This document shows, piece by piece, positions 45,753 through 54,958 of a stretch of DNA of 64,000 bases. Both the position numbers and the translations under genes were made by a program. Within the stretch, counting starts at the first letter, position 1. Each line of letters starts with the position of its first letter. The stretch spans positions 223,945 to 287,944 of the forward strand of contig NZ_SLWO01000001.1 in NCBI RefSeq assembly GCF_004340665.1. Reading direction: 5' to 3'. A model generated the notes under the pieces. That model was not told the DNA's origin and did not search any database. It saw nothing but the letters and a program-made list of their open reading frames with translations. The stretch is from Pedobacter psychrotolerans (GTDB lineage Bacteria; Bacteroidota; Bacteroidia; Sphingobacteriales; Sphingobacteriaceae).

Positions 45753-46146
45753 TGTTGGTATGATTATAAGGTAATACCTGGCTTTTATTATTGATTTGTG
45801 TATTCCTAAGATTGGTAAGTTTAATCGTGATGGTTTCTATTTGATTTCGGCAAGAAAGATAATCTTCCTGGTTGATATAGTTCAAATCTACAGCTGCAAT
45901 CAAATGATTCAATGTTTCAAGCGTAGTGGAGTAAGCCATGTTGGTATAGTGAGCTTTATCTTTTGAAGTAATCTTTCCTGATCCTTCAGCCAAACAAGCT
46001 CCAATGCTACTCACTGACCTTTTAATTTGACTGATTAATCCGAAAGTTTCGTCTTTTGGAAATTTTGTGGTTAAACGGTAGATGTCTTTTCTAAAAGACA
46101 TAGACAATTTCCATACTTCCAGTTTCTCGAATGAATAAATGTGCAT
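45742..46146 (-). CDS. Four-helix-bundle protein (S23/IVP family)
   Basis: The 134-residue protein is of the four-helix-bundle family named after proteins encoded in 23S rRNA intervening sequences. It has FEKLEVWKLSMSFRKDIYRLTTKFPKDETFGLISQIKRSVSSIGACLAEGSGK in the first half and two further helices (YTNMAYSTTLETLNHLIAAVDLNYI, CRNQIETITIKLTNLR). These stand-alone proteins occur singly in Bacteroidetes genomes and may bind nucleic acid; function unknown. It separates the two ABC exporter genes and is bracketed by nested inverted repeats, which suggests a mobile cassette. A related bundle (Avd) works with diversity-generating retroelements, but no reverse transcriptase is present. Confidence 0.85.
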   Translation of the reverse strand: MHIYSFEKLEVWKLSMSFRKDIYRLTTKFPKDETFGLISQIKRSVSSIGACLAEGSGKITSKDKAHYTNMAYSTTLETLNHLIAAVDLNYINQEDYLSCRNQIETITIKLTNLRNTQINNKSQVLPYNHTNTNP

Positions 46147-46218
46147 AATCTTTATTTAATAGTGAATTAATAAATAAAGGATGATTATTTAAATATACAA
46201 TTTTATTCATCTAATTTT

Positions 46219-46244
46219 CTAACCCCTTCTCTAACCCCATAACC
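46219..46244. repeat. Right flank of nested inverted repeat around the four-helix-bundle gene
   Basis: CTAACCCCTT (46219-46228) and CTAACCCCATAACC (46231-46244) are the right arms; 13 of 14 bases of the outer arm and 9 of 10 of the inner arm complement the left side. Confidence 0.65.
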
Positions 46245-46261
46245 TCATCTAACCTTCTTTC

Positions 46262-47122
46262 CTAAACCGTATCCACAAAATTTCGTTCCACTTTATTGAA
46301 AATGATAACTCCGAAGAAGAGTAGGGCAGTGGTAATGGCAATAGCATAGCTTAAACTTCCCCAGCTAAAAGTTCCTTCACCTAAAAAACCATACCTGAAG
46401 GTTTCCATAATAGGCGTCATAGGATTATATTGAATGATCCAGGCATAAGCAGGATATTTTTTTAAGGCTTCAGATAGAGGATAAATCACCGTAGTGGCAT
46501 ACATTAAAAGCTGAACGCCAAAAGTAACCAGAAAGGCCAGATCACGGTATTTTGTGGTCATGGCAGAAATGATCATTCCGGCACCTAAACCTAGTAAAGC
46601 CATGAGCACCACAATGATGGGGAACAGTGAAATGGCCCAAGTGATGTGGAAAGGAGCATCTGTAAAATAATAATAAGCCATCATCAAAATAAAGAGCAAC
46701 ATCTGCACACCGAAACGAACAAGATTACTGACCACAATGCTTAAAGGCATGATGAGTCGTGGAAAATATACTTTCCCGAAGATGCCTGCATTATCTTTAA
46801 AAACGGTAGATGTTTTAGTCAGACAATCTGCAAAGTAATTCCAGGCCGTAATGCCTGCCATATAAAACAAGGGTTTAGGCAAGCCATCGGTAGAAATACC
46901 TGCCAGATTACCAAATATGAAAGTGAAAATGATGGTGGTAAATAAGGGTTGAATGAAAAACCACAAGGGACCTAAAATTGTCTGTTTATAAAAGGATACA
47001 AAATCGCGACGAACCAGTAAACCTAACAAATCCCGGTAGGCCCAAATTTCATTCAATTTTAGATCTAATAATGAAGACTTGGATTCGATTGTCCACTCTT
47101 GCTCATTATGATTCATGCTCAT
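46262..47122 (-). CDS. ABC-2 type permease of polysaccharide export (Wzm-like)
   Basis: The 286-residue protein has six membrane helices and the family-typical N-terminus (LNEIWAYRDLLGLLVRRDFVSFYKQTILGPLWFFIQPLFTTIIFTFIFG as a long run). It ends with ITTALLFFGVIIFNKVERNFVDTV. It forms the channel of the polysaccharide exporter with the ATPase encoded at 44440. Translation may start at Met1 or Met3. Confidence 0.93.
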   Translation of the reverse strand: MSMNHNEQEWTIESKSSLLDLKLNEIWAYRDLLGLLVRRDFVSFYKQTILGPLWFFIQPLFTTIIFTFIFGNLAGISTDGLPKPLFYMAGITAWNYFADCLTKTSTVFKDNAGIFGKVYFPRLIMPLSIVVSNLVRFGVQMLLFILMMAYYYFTDAPFHITWAISLFPIIVVLMALLGLGAGMIISAMTTKYRDLAFLVTFGVQLLMYATTVIYPLSEALKKYPAYAWIIQYNPMTPIMETFRYGFLGEGTFSWGSLSYAIAITTALLFFGVIIFNKVERNFVDTV

Positions 47123-47166
47123 ATTTTAATTTGTCTTTCATCCTTAACTTTTTTTTAGAAGGAGAA

Positions 47167-48264
47167 TCAGTGTTTTAACAATTCTTCTACCTTTCTGCTG
47201 TAATGCTCAAACCCAAAATGTTCTTTTACTTTTTTTTGTCTCGATTTAATTTCATCCAGACGAAGGGGTTTACTTAAAAGACAAACCAATCCATGATAAA
47301 TTTCTTCAATATTATCTGGGTTTACCAATAAACCCAATTCGCCGCTTAAAAGGGCATCATCAGAACCATCTGCGTTACCAGCTATTACATCGCAACCATT
47401 TGCAGCAGCCTCGATAAAAACCAATCCAAAACCTTCTCCTTTACTAGGCATTATAAAAATATCTGCCAGCTGATAGTACTTATTTAATTCTTCCTCAGAT
47501 ACATAACCTGTACAGATTACCTTTTTTTGTAATCCATATTCAGCGATCAAGTCATCCACTCTTTTTTGTTCTGTTTGATCAGCTTTGCCAACAATGAAAT
47601 AAATGAAGTCTGGTTTAATTTTTATTAAATCTTTCAAAGCAAGTAATACAAGGTCGTAACCTTTATATTGTTCAGTAGAAGAGAGCCTGCAAATGGTTAG
47701 CAGTACTTTTTGTTGTACATTAATGCTATATTTTTCTAAAAGAATTAATGGTTTTGCTTTTTCCTGGAATTGAAAATCGCTCGCTAAACTATTATTTAAT
47801 ACTTTGATGCACGATTGAGGCACTTGATGTTTTTGATGTATCTGTACCGCCGTATAATTACTTACTGCCCAAATTTCTACAGTAGCGAGCATTTTTTTTT
47901 TCCATGTTGCTAAAGGCTTCCATATTTCAATACCATGTGCAAAAAGAATAATTCTTTTAGATGGATTGATTGTTCTAACTAATTTGGCGAAGATTAGCAA
48001 ATTGATATGGCTTAAAATGATGATGTCTGCCTGTGCACCATTTCTAATTGCAGATAGTCCAAACCCAATCTTGTTTCCGCTGAAAGCAAGATAATCAGAA
48101 ATCTCATCGGCTTTATCATGCATGGCTAGTGTTAAACTATTGCCAATTATTTTGTTTTTTTTTAGGCCAGCTAAAACTTTGATAAAAGTGCTGCAAACTT
48201 TTTCAATACCACCTGTTAAGCTAAAAGTATATAGGGTTAAAAAAAGTATCTTTCTGGGTTTCAA
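47167..48264 (-). CDS. Family 4 glycosyltransferase
   Basis: The 365-residue GT-B enzyme has ILFLTLYTFSLTGGIEKVCSTFIKVL at the N-terminus and VLLTICRLSSTEQYKGYDLVLLAL, FIVGKAD and the E-x7-E motif in GEGFGLVFIEAAANGCDVIAG at the donor side. It is the first glycosyltransferase after the asparagine synthetase gene, 223 bases downstream of it, and directly precedes the exporter genes. Confidence 0.92.
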   Translation of the reverse strand: MKPRKILFLTLYTFSLTGGIEKVCSTFIKVLAGLKKNKIIGNSLTLAMHDKADEISDYLAFSGNKIGFGLSAIRNGAQADIIILSHINLLIFAKLVRTINPSKRIILFAHGIEIWKPLATWKKKMLATVEIWAVSNYTAVQIHQKHQVPQSCIKVLNNSLASDFQFQEKAKPLILLEKYSINVQQKVLLTICRLSSTEQYKGYDLVLLALKDLIKIKPDFIYFIVGKADQTEQKRVDDLIAEYGLQKKVICTGYVSEEELNKYYQLADIFIMPSKGEGFGLVFIEAAANGCDVIAGNADGSDDALLSGELGLLVNPDNIEEIYHGLVCLLSKPLRLDEIKSRQKKVKEHFGFEHYSRKVEELLKH

Positions 48265-48487
48265 ATTAATTAAAATTGATGGAACATTTTTTTAACACCT
48301 GTTTTACTTTAACATTAAGTATAGGATTACCGTTAACTATAGCAGGGAAATAATTAATGTTTATATGGTATCTCTCTAACATGTATCTCATATGCTAAAG
48401 GTGGTATTGAAGACGAAGGAAAGACGAACAAGAGACGAACAAGTTATAGGCCACCATTATGTTGAAACTATTTTAAGTATTAATGTT

Positions 48488-50326
48488 TTATGCACCATTA
48501 TTATGATTTTTTAACTCCACCTTGAGGATAGGCGTTTGAGCTGAGGTGTAAACCTGATACAAAGCAAAAGCTTTAGACCAATGTAATTGCCCCTTTTTAA
48601 ACTGATCAATTAGTTTTTGAGCTGTTTGATTTTTACTGTAAATTTCCTCCTTTGTAATTTGGCCACCTTTCATAAACCACTGTTCAAGGGGGAAACTAAA
48701 GCCCATTTTAGGCCTATTCCAAACCGCTTCGGGAAGGATCTTTTTAAAGGCCTGGATCAGTAATCCTTTTTTCTCTGCTGGAAAGCGCTGAGGAGGTGCT
48801 ATACCATTGATTGTCTTTAAAAAATGCTGATCTAGAAATGGGACGCGGACTTCTATGCCGTGACTCATGCTCATAAAGTCGGTATCTTTAAGCAATTGGT
48901 TTTGCATATAAATAGAAGTTTCCAACCAGGAAGCTCTTTCTGCACCATTTAAATTATTTATTTTTTCATCAATGGGAAAAGCCTCAAATAATAAATCGAT
49001 TTCTTTTTTACTGATATTTAATATTTTGGCGATGGTTTCCGGAATGAAGAATCCTCTTAGAAAAAGGTATTCTCCAATTGGGTTTTTATAGCTGAGGTAG
49101 TAAATTCTTTTCAGTTTTTCTGAAGGCAATCGTTCACAAAACCTTAAGATAAAAGCAGGCAATTTTTGAAGTGTCCTGATCAATCCCATTCGGCTGAATG
49201 ATGGATATCCACCAAGTAATTCATCAGCCCCAATTCCAGATAAAACAGCCTTTAAGCCATTTTCCTTTGCATATTTGTTTACAAACCAGGAATTTATTCC
49301 ATCGTTGGTGGGCTGATCCATGGCAGTCATGATTTTCTCGAAACTGTCATTAAAATCTTGTTCATCTACCAGATAGGTGTGGTGAATGCCGCTTGTTTTC
49401 TCGGTAACCAGTTTTTGATATTTTTCTTCAGAGAAAGTCTGATCAGTAAAATTTATGGATAAACTTTTCAGGTTTTTGCCAGTGTGTTGATCGGCGAGTA
49501 AGGTGATAATGCTGGAATCTATCCCACCGCTTAAAAACACGCCAATAGGGGCATCGGCAATTAAATGGCATTTAACGGCATCTTCCAGGCTTTTACCTAA
49601 GTTTTCGGCAGCTTGCAACGGAGATGTAATTAAAGCTGAAGGTGGTAATGGTTCAAATGAGATAATTTCATGAGCGTGATGCTCATGATTCCATTTCAGG
49701 TAATGCCCGGGTTTCAACGAAAATACATCCTGCAATGTGGTAAAAGGTTGGGGGATATGTCCAAAAGCCAGGAAATACGTTTTCCAGTTTTTGTTTTCTA
49801 CAAAAGTGTAACTGGTTTTTTTAAACGCCTTAACTTCTGAAGAAAAGATTAGCTGTTGATCCTGAATGGAATAGTATAGGGGTTTAATGCCCGCTTGATC
49901 ACGAACGAGGTAGGTAAGCTGTTGAGATTGATCATGCAGGGCAAAAGCAAACATTCCATTAAGTTTCTGGAAACTACTTACGCCCCAGGTATGGTAGGCA
50001 GCCAAGATCACCTCAGTATCACTTTGTGTGCGGAAGGGGTAGCCAATTGCTGATAATTCTTTTTTTAATTCTTGGAAATTATAAATTTCCCCGTTAAAGG
50101 TAATGGCGAGTTTATCTTCCCATCCTAACATTGGCTGATGTCCACCAGCGGAGAGGTCTATCAATGCCAGTCTGCGGTGGCCAAATTGTAAACCGAGTGT
50201 TTCATCAGCATGAAAACCTTCATCATCAGGCCCCCCATGCTGCATGGCATCGCACATGTACTGTACATCCTGCCGAAGTTGTTCCGGATGAGCTTTTTTA
50301 TCAAGAATTCCTGCGATTCTACACAC
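48488..50326 (-). CDS. asnB: Glutamine-hydrolysing asparagine synthetase
   Basis: The 612-residue enzyme has the N-terminal glutaminase with nucleophile Cys2 (MCRIAGI), FGHRRLALIDLS, TFNGEIYNF and SDTEVILAAY. The C-terminal synthetase domain has the P-loop VFLSGGIDSS near residue 265 and GIGADELLGGYPSF. It makes an amide from glutamine and ATP; canonical product is asparagine, but homologues in polysaccharide clusters are proposed to amidate glycan-bound sugars such as uronic acids. Its place in the cluster favours the latter as a possibility, not a proof. A 223-base gap follows and a 394-base gap precedes. Confidence 0.93.
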   Translation of the reverse strand: MCRIAGILDKKAHPEQLRQDVQYMCDAMQHGGPDDEGFHADETLGLQFGHRRLALIDLSAGGHQPMLGWEDKLAITFNGEIYNFQELKKELSAIGYPFRTQSDTEVILAAYHTWGVSSFQKLNGMFAFALHDQSQQLTYLVRDQAGIKPLYYSIQDQQLIFSSEVKAFKKTSYTFVENKNWKTYFLAFGHIPQPFTTLQDVFSLKPGHYLKWNHEHHAHEIISFEPLPPSALITSPLQAAENLGKSLEDAVKCHLIADAPIGVFLSGGIDSSIITLLADQHTGKNLKSLSINFTDQTFSEEKYQKLVTEKTSGIHHTYLVDEQDFNDSFEKIMTAMDQPTNDGINSWFVNKYAKENGLKAVLSGIGADELLGGYPSFSRMGLIRTLQKLPAFILRFCERLPSEKLKRIYYLSYKNPIGEYLFLRGFFIPETIAKILNISKKEIDLLFEAFPIDEKINNLNGAERASWLETSIYMQNQLLKDTDFMSMSHGIEVRVPFLDQHFLKTINGIAPPQRFPAEKKGLLIQAFKKILPEAVWNRPKMGFSFPLEQWFMKGGQITKEEIYSKNQTAQKLIDQFKKGQLHWSKAFALYQVYTSAQTPILKVELKNHNNGA

Positions 50327-50720
50327 TTACCGATTGTTTAAATGTAGCCGGTTTTAAGGAAGCTATCCAATATTTTGAAGATAAATGATGTTTATGGAAG
50401 TCATTTGAATGTTGGTGTGGCACAGCTTCGCCCCTTCAGTCACATTTTATTTTTAAAAAATGAGCTGATATGTGGTTTTAAAATATATACCTGGCGTTTC
50501 AATTCCAGGATGTTCAATTTACAAAATAAACAATAAGGCTGTTAACTATTAATCCTTATCTATTGTGCATGTTGAAAATGTTACTGATCATTTCCATTTG
50601 CTATTCTTTCAAATATGCTAAATCCATATGTAAACCTAGCGATAGGAAAGAAGTATTTCAACTGGTTGTTATTCTTTATTTTAGAATTAAGGCTGTTATT
50701 TTAAAATATCAGTATCTTTT
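50327..50720. other. Non-coding interval between antiterminator and asparagine synthetase genes
   Basis: No credible gene. The plus-strand frame 50563-50769 has no signal or family and overlaps the antiterminator gene. No strong terminator was seen, so read-through from the antiterminator gene into the cluster is possible, as expected if that protein acts here. Confidence 0.5.
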
Positions 50721-51224
50721 CTATATCGGTTCTACAAATGCGATGGAAGTATTAATATCTATAGAATAGCCGATATTAGCCAAACGCAAAATAATGCGCT
50801 GTTTATTTTGTAAGGAAATCAGTTCTGCCACCATATCTTTAAAGGGACCGGCCTTTACCAAAACCTTCTGACCTGGTTTAATATCATAATCAAAAACTTC
50901 TAAATCATGCTCGGTAGCCAATAATCTTTTTAAATGCTCAATTTGTTGCTCAGGCATTGATGCTACCTTTCCTGAAAAGTACAGAAATCTGGCGATGCCG
51001 TTCGTCATTAGTACTTCTGCATATTCTTTGCTTGAAATATACACAAACAGATATGATTTAAGCAGAGGTTCTTCAATAAATTTCTTGCGGTCGCTCCATT
51101 GTTTGAGGGTTTTGTGGAGTGGTAGATAGGCCGTGATTCCTTTTCTGTTTAATTCATCAAAAGCTTTCTTCTCCGCCCGAGAACGTGTGTAAACAGGATA
51201 CCAACGATAACTATTGTCGATCAT
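50721..51224 (-). CDS. UpxY-type transcription antiterminator (NusG-like)
   Basis: The 167-residue protein has the NusG N-terminal domain (WYPVYTRSRAEKKAFDELNRKGITAYLPLHKTLKQWSDRKK as a run, then PLLKSYLFVYISSKEY). A C-terminal KOW domain follows (DIKPGQKVLVKAGPFKDMVAELI). Bacteroides UpxY proteins prevent premature termination in long capsule operons, working on the operon leader. Here the gene lies in the middle of the locus, downstream of wza- and wzc-like genes and just before the sugar-assembly genes, so it may serve only the second part. A -7-like box lies 136 bases upstream. Confidence 0.92.
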   Translation of the reverse strand: MIDNSYRWYPVYTRSRAEKKAFDELNRKGITAYLPLHKTLKQWSDRKKFIEEPLLKSYLFVYISSKEYAEVLMTNGIARFLYFSGKVASMPEQQIEHLKRLLATEHDLEVFDYDIKPGQKVLVKAGPFKDMVAELISLQNKQRIILRLANIGYSIDINTSIAFVEPI

Positions 51225-51359
51225 ATTGTTAATTAATCTTTAAGGAGTTGATTCAGGGGATGTTATATCAATTTTCCTATTGATCTTTTTAATAAAATAA
51301 AGGGCATAGCTTTTAAAGCACGTCATCTTATATAATATAGTTAGCAGCGGGGATGCCTG

Positions 51360-51367
51360 CAAAAATA
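51360..51367 (-). promoter_or_regulatory. Candidate -7 promoter element for the antiterminator gene
   Basis: On the reverse strand TATTTTTG matches TAnnTTTG exactly. The predicted leader of about 130 bases would fit an UpxY-controlled leader. It lies just beyond the tandem array, so the sugar genes may have their own promoter. Confidence 0.45.
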
Positions 51368-51426
51368 CTCAATTAACGGTATTCTGGTATGATTTTTTAT
51401 GGTTTTTTATTGCGATAAGTCAAGAG

Positions 51427-52183
51427 CCCCCTATCCGCCTGTCGGCACCTTTTCCGAGTAAGGGAAAGGTTTTGTAATAAGGATTTTTTGAGGCTGGTGA
51501 TTGAAAAAGAGTTGGTGCCTGGCAGATGGAAGTGGTTAGAAACGCAGGGGATTCTTCGCTGCGCTCTGAATGACAGGACAATATGTAAAGTCGTAAAGCC
51601 CCTATTCGTTTGCCTGGCGGTGCCTTTTCTGAGTAAGGGAAAGGGTTTGTAATAAGGGTTTTTTTGAGGCTGGTGATTGAAAAAGAGTTGGTGCCTGGCA
51701 GATGGAAATGGTTAGAAACGCAGGGATTCTTCGCTGCGCTCTGAATGACAGAACAATATGTAAAGCCCCTATCCGCATGTCGGCACCTTTTCCGAGTAAG
51801 GGAAAGGGTTTGTAATAAGGATTTTTTGAGGCTGGTGATTGAAAAAGAGTTGGGGTATGGCAGATGGAAGTGGTTAGAAACGCAGGGATTCTTCGCTGCG
51901 CTCTGAATGACAGAACAATATGTAAAGACGTAAAGCTCCTATTCGTTTGCCTGTCGGCACCTTTTCCGAGTAAGGGAAAGGGCTTGTAATAAGGATTTAT
52001 TGAGTCTGGTGATTGAAAAAGAGTTGGTTCCTGGCATATGGAAGTGGTTAGAAACGCAGGGATTCTTCGCTGCGCTCTGAATGACAGAACAATATGTAAA
52101 GACGTAAATCCCCTATCAGTATGCCTGTCGGCTCCTTTTCCGAGTAAGGGAAAGGGTTTGTAATAAGGATTTTTTGAGGCTGG
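51427..52183. repeat. Tandem array of about 170-bp repeats between wzc-like and upxY-like genes
   Basis: A CCCCTATCCGCCTGTCGGC-like head recurs near 51427, 51599, 51766, 51936 and 52110 (spacings 172, 167, 170, 174). Each full unit holds a CCTTTTCC...GGGAAAGG hairpin, TGTAATAAGGATTTTTTGAG, and a second GCAGGGATTCTTCGCTGC palindrome before CTCTGAATGACAG. The last unit is cut at the end of the wzc-like gene. Single heads of the same family lie at 54724, 54806 and 62646. Confidence 0.92.
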
Positions 52184-52211
52184 ATGTTTAGCTTAAAGCC
52201 TGATCATTCTA

Positions 52212-54644
52212 TTATTTCTTTTTCCAGAACATCCACCACTTGCGGTTTTCATCATCATAATATCCTGATCCTGAATAACCACTGTAATCGGAATAGTAAT
52301 AAGTGCTATTACCGCCTCCGCGAGAATAATCTGTGGTATAGTAATTTGCATGAAGGGCATCGTCGCCAAATGCATTCAGGATGATGGCCAGATTACTTAA
52401 ACCGTATTCTCTTGATAAACGTTCGGGGATGTTTGCAGCTCTTTGCTGTGAAACACCTGAACGGATGACAAATAAGTTTATATCTGCAGTTCTAATCAGC
52501 GGAATTGCATCCGATACGAGTCCAACAGGTGCGGTATCCACTAAAACATAATCATATTCTTGCTCCAGCGTAGCCAAAAGGTCTTTCATTGCTGCAGTAT
52601 GCAGGAGTTCTGAAGGATTAGGTGGCACTGGCCCGGATGGAATAAAATCAATATGGTGCACATCATCATGAATCCTCACCTGATCCAAAGTAGCTTGTCC
52701 TGATAATAAGGAACTAAGTCCTTTTTTGTTTTCACTGCCAAAAGCCTTGTGTAATTTAGATTTTCTTAAATCGGCGGCAACTAGAATCACCCGCTTTTCG
52801 ATCAGCGCAAGTGTACTGGCCAGGTTAATGGTTACAAATGATTTTCCTTCCCCAGATACTTCTGAGGTGATACAAATTACTTTACTTTCTTTATGACTGG
52901 CTAAAAAACTGAGGTTTGTTCGCACAGAGCGAACGGATTCGGCAAATACCGACTTTGGCTTCGATATTGATAAAGCCTGTCTGCTATCCTGATCAATGTA
53001 ATCAGGGAATTTGCGAATAACGCCAATAATAGGGGTGTGGGTTAAACCTTCAACGGTTTCCTTATCGTAAATGTAAGGGTTAAGAAAGCGAACCAATAAA
53101 ATCAAACCAAATCCGGAAGCTAATCCCATCATCAAAGCCATGCTATAGGCTTTGCTGCTGTTTGGCGAGATGACATAGTAAGAGGGGTAAGCTGGGTTTA
53201 CAATAGAGGCCCCTGGTACAATAGCTGCTGCATTCATTTCTGCTTCCAACTTTTTCTCTGACAGATAGGAACGGACTTTGTTGTTAACTTCAAAGTTGGT
53301 TTGCAGTTTCACGAAATTTTGTTCCTTCTGAGGAATTGAACTCATGCTTTGTGTAACACCTGAAATCTGGCTATCGATGTAGCGAATGGTTTGTTCATTC
53401 TTGCGAAGCATACTCGCAACCCCATTTCTGATACTAGCCTTCACTTTAGAAATTTGTTGTTCAATTTGTTTAATAGGCTGTGAATCGCTATTAAACTGGC
53501 TAAGTTTTGCTTCCCTGCTGGCAAGTAAATTGTTTAACTGCGTAACCATGGTACCCACTCCCGAATTGATTTCTCCTTCGATATCCATACCGATTGCTAC
53601 CTTCGATCTATCGCTATTTACCTGCTCCTGAAGTTGTTTAATTCCGAGTTGCTTTAAATTAAGGTCAGTTTTTTGTTTTTCAAAATCAGTGAGTTTTCCA
53701 ACTGTCATGGACGTAGATGAACTCATATCTACTATGTTATTGCGGCTTTTGTAATTGGCCAGAATATTGCCTGATTTCCCTGCTGCAGTATCAATAAATC
53801 CCAGTTGGCTGTTAATAAAATCAACGGTTTGTCTGGCTGATCGCCTTCTCTGAATCACATCATATTTCACATATTCCTTCATAATGGCATTGAGAATATC
53901 GGCAGCAAAAACAGCATTCCCATCCGTTTGATTAAGGCCCATTACATTAGTGAAACGTGCCGCTTCGCCAATATTTAAACCACCCATCGCCCGGCCTATA
54001 AAATCTTCCTGACTGTTAAATTTAAATTGGTAAGTGCTGTTTGCCGGGATTTTATCCATAATCCGGAAAGACATATTACCGATATTTATGATCTGCTTAT
54101 ACTGGTAAGTGGCTTTTTTTTTCTCATTCTCAGCTGTAGACAGCTCAAAATGCTGGTTATCTTTGCCAGTAACGGTATAAAGGGAACGGCCGAAATTAAC
54201 ACTGTCTTGTTTGATGATTTCAATGACGAATGGCACATTGGGATAAAGTTCAGTAGTGCGTACGCGGCCTTTAAGGTAATAGCTGATTTTATAATCCAGT
54301 GTTTTTACAGCATTTGCAATAACTTCATTGCTGCGGATGGTAAAACTTTCTGCCTGAATTTTATCTGTGTAATTATAGCTTTGAGCAGCCATCTGACTGC
54401 TACCAGTACCTAGACTAGGATTGCTATCTTCTAACTTAAGTGATGCGCCGGTCTGGTAAATCGGGGGGGTATACCACAAATAAATCCAGGCACCAAAAAG
54501 CGCTATGGCGACTGCTCCGGCCACCCAGTACCAACGACTTAAGAATACCCTGAATATTTTATAGAAGTCAATACTCTGGCTAACAGCCCTTTTCTCATGC
54601 GCTAATTCTGTCAATGTTTTCGGTTTTTTGAAGTTTGGGAACAA
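52212..54644 (-). CDS. Wzc-like polysaccharide co-polymerase with tyrosine kinase domain
   Basis: The 810-residue protein has a membrane helix at about 38-58 (WYWVAGAVAIALFGAWIYLW), a Wzz-type periplasmic region, a coiled-coil stretch and the GNVR-like segment around SSIPQKEQNFVKLQ. A second helix is near 508-530 (AYSMALMMGLASGFGLILLV). The cytoplasmic BY-kinase domain has Walker A SGEGKSF near residue 600, A' ILVAADLRKSKLH and Walker B YVLVDTAP. The tail is a tyrosine cluster (about 774-800: YYTTDYSRGG, TYYYSDYSGYSGSGYYDD), the usual autophosphorylation site. It would control chain length and export with the Wza-like protein. Confidence 0.95.
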   Translation of the reverse strand: MFPNFKKPKTLTELAHEKRAVSQSIDFYKIFRVFLSRWYWVAGAVAIALFGAWIYLWYTPPIYQTGASLKLEDSNPSLGTGSSQMAAQSYNYTDKIQAESFTIRSNEVIANAVKTLDYKISYYLKGRVRTTELYPNVPFVIEIIKQDSVNFGRSLYTVTGKDNQHFELSTAENEKKKATYQYKQIINIGNMSFRIMDKIPANSTYQFKFNSQEDFIGRAMGGLNIGEAARFTNVMGLNQTDGNAVFAADILNAIMKEYVKYDVIQRRRSARQTVDFINSQLGFIDTAAGKSGNILANYKSRNNIVDMSSSTSMTVGKLTDFEKQKTDLNLKQLGIKQLQEQVNSDRSKVAIGMDIEGEINSGVGTMVTQLNNLLASREAKLSQFNSDSQPIKQIEQQISKVKASIRNGVASMLRKNEQTIRYIDSQISGVTQSMSSIPQKEQNFVKLQTNFEVNNKVRSYLSEKKLEAEMNAAAIVPGASIVNPAYPSYYVISPNSSKAYSMALMMGLASGFGLILLVRFLNPYIYDKETVEGLTHTPIIGVIRKFPDYIDQDSRQALSISKPKSVFAESVRSVRTNLSFLASHKESKVICITSEVSGEGKSFVTINLASTLALIEKRVILVAADLRKSKLHKAFGSENKKGLSSLLSGQATLDQVRIHDDVHHIDFIPSGPVPPNPSELLHTAAMKDLLATLEQEYDYVLVDTAPVGLVSDAIPLIRTADINLFVIRSGVSQQRAANIPERLSREYGLSNLAIILNAFGDDALHANYYTTDYSRGGGNSTYYYSDYSGYSGSGYYDDENRKWWMFWKKK

Positions 54645-54723
54645 TCAATTAAAGCATAAAGATAAAATCAATTTTTTAAAAGAAATGATTTTATTGGAAA
54701 TGTTTGTGTTTCAAATGGGAAAT

Positions 54724-54895
54724 GCCCCCTATCCGCCTGTCGGCACTTTTCACTTGAAGGGAAATGTGTGTAATAAGGATTTTGTGATGCAGGGTGGTTA
54801 GCTAAAGCCCCTATCCGCCTGTCGGCACCTTTCCTCTGGAAGGGAAAGGCGTGTAATAAGGATTTTTTGAAGCAAGATGTTTAGCTAAAGCCTTT
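54724..54895. repeat. Two REP-like repeat heads between wza- and wzc-like genes
   Basis: Two copies of the CCCCTATCCGCCTGTCGGCAC element, each with an internal CCTTTCC-type hairpin and TGTAATAAGGATTT, begin near 54726 and 54806. They belong to the family that forms the array at 51427. No gene is present between 54645 and 54958. Confidence 0.88.
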
Positions 54896-54958
54896 ATTTT
54901 TTTGTTGGTGGCTTTATCTGGTTGGAAAGGGTGTTTACCAAGTTCTTTCTAACGGTGG

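Noticed and set aside
45742..46146. Diversity-generating retroelement accessory gene (Avd)
   Set aside because: No reverse transcriptase, template repeat or variable repeat is seen nearby.
50563..50769. Plus-strand frame of 68 residues
   Set aside because: Overlaps the antiterminator gene, has no recognisable features and an A/T-biased composition.
51427..52183. Possible CRISPR array or rRNA-like structure
   Set aside because: Units of about 170 bases are contiguous, with palindromes shared with single dispersed copies; no spacers.
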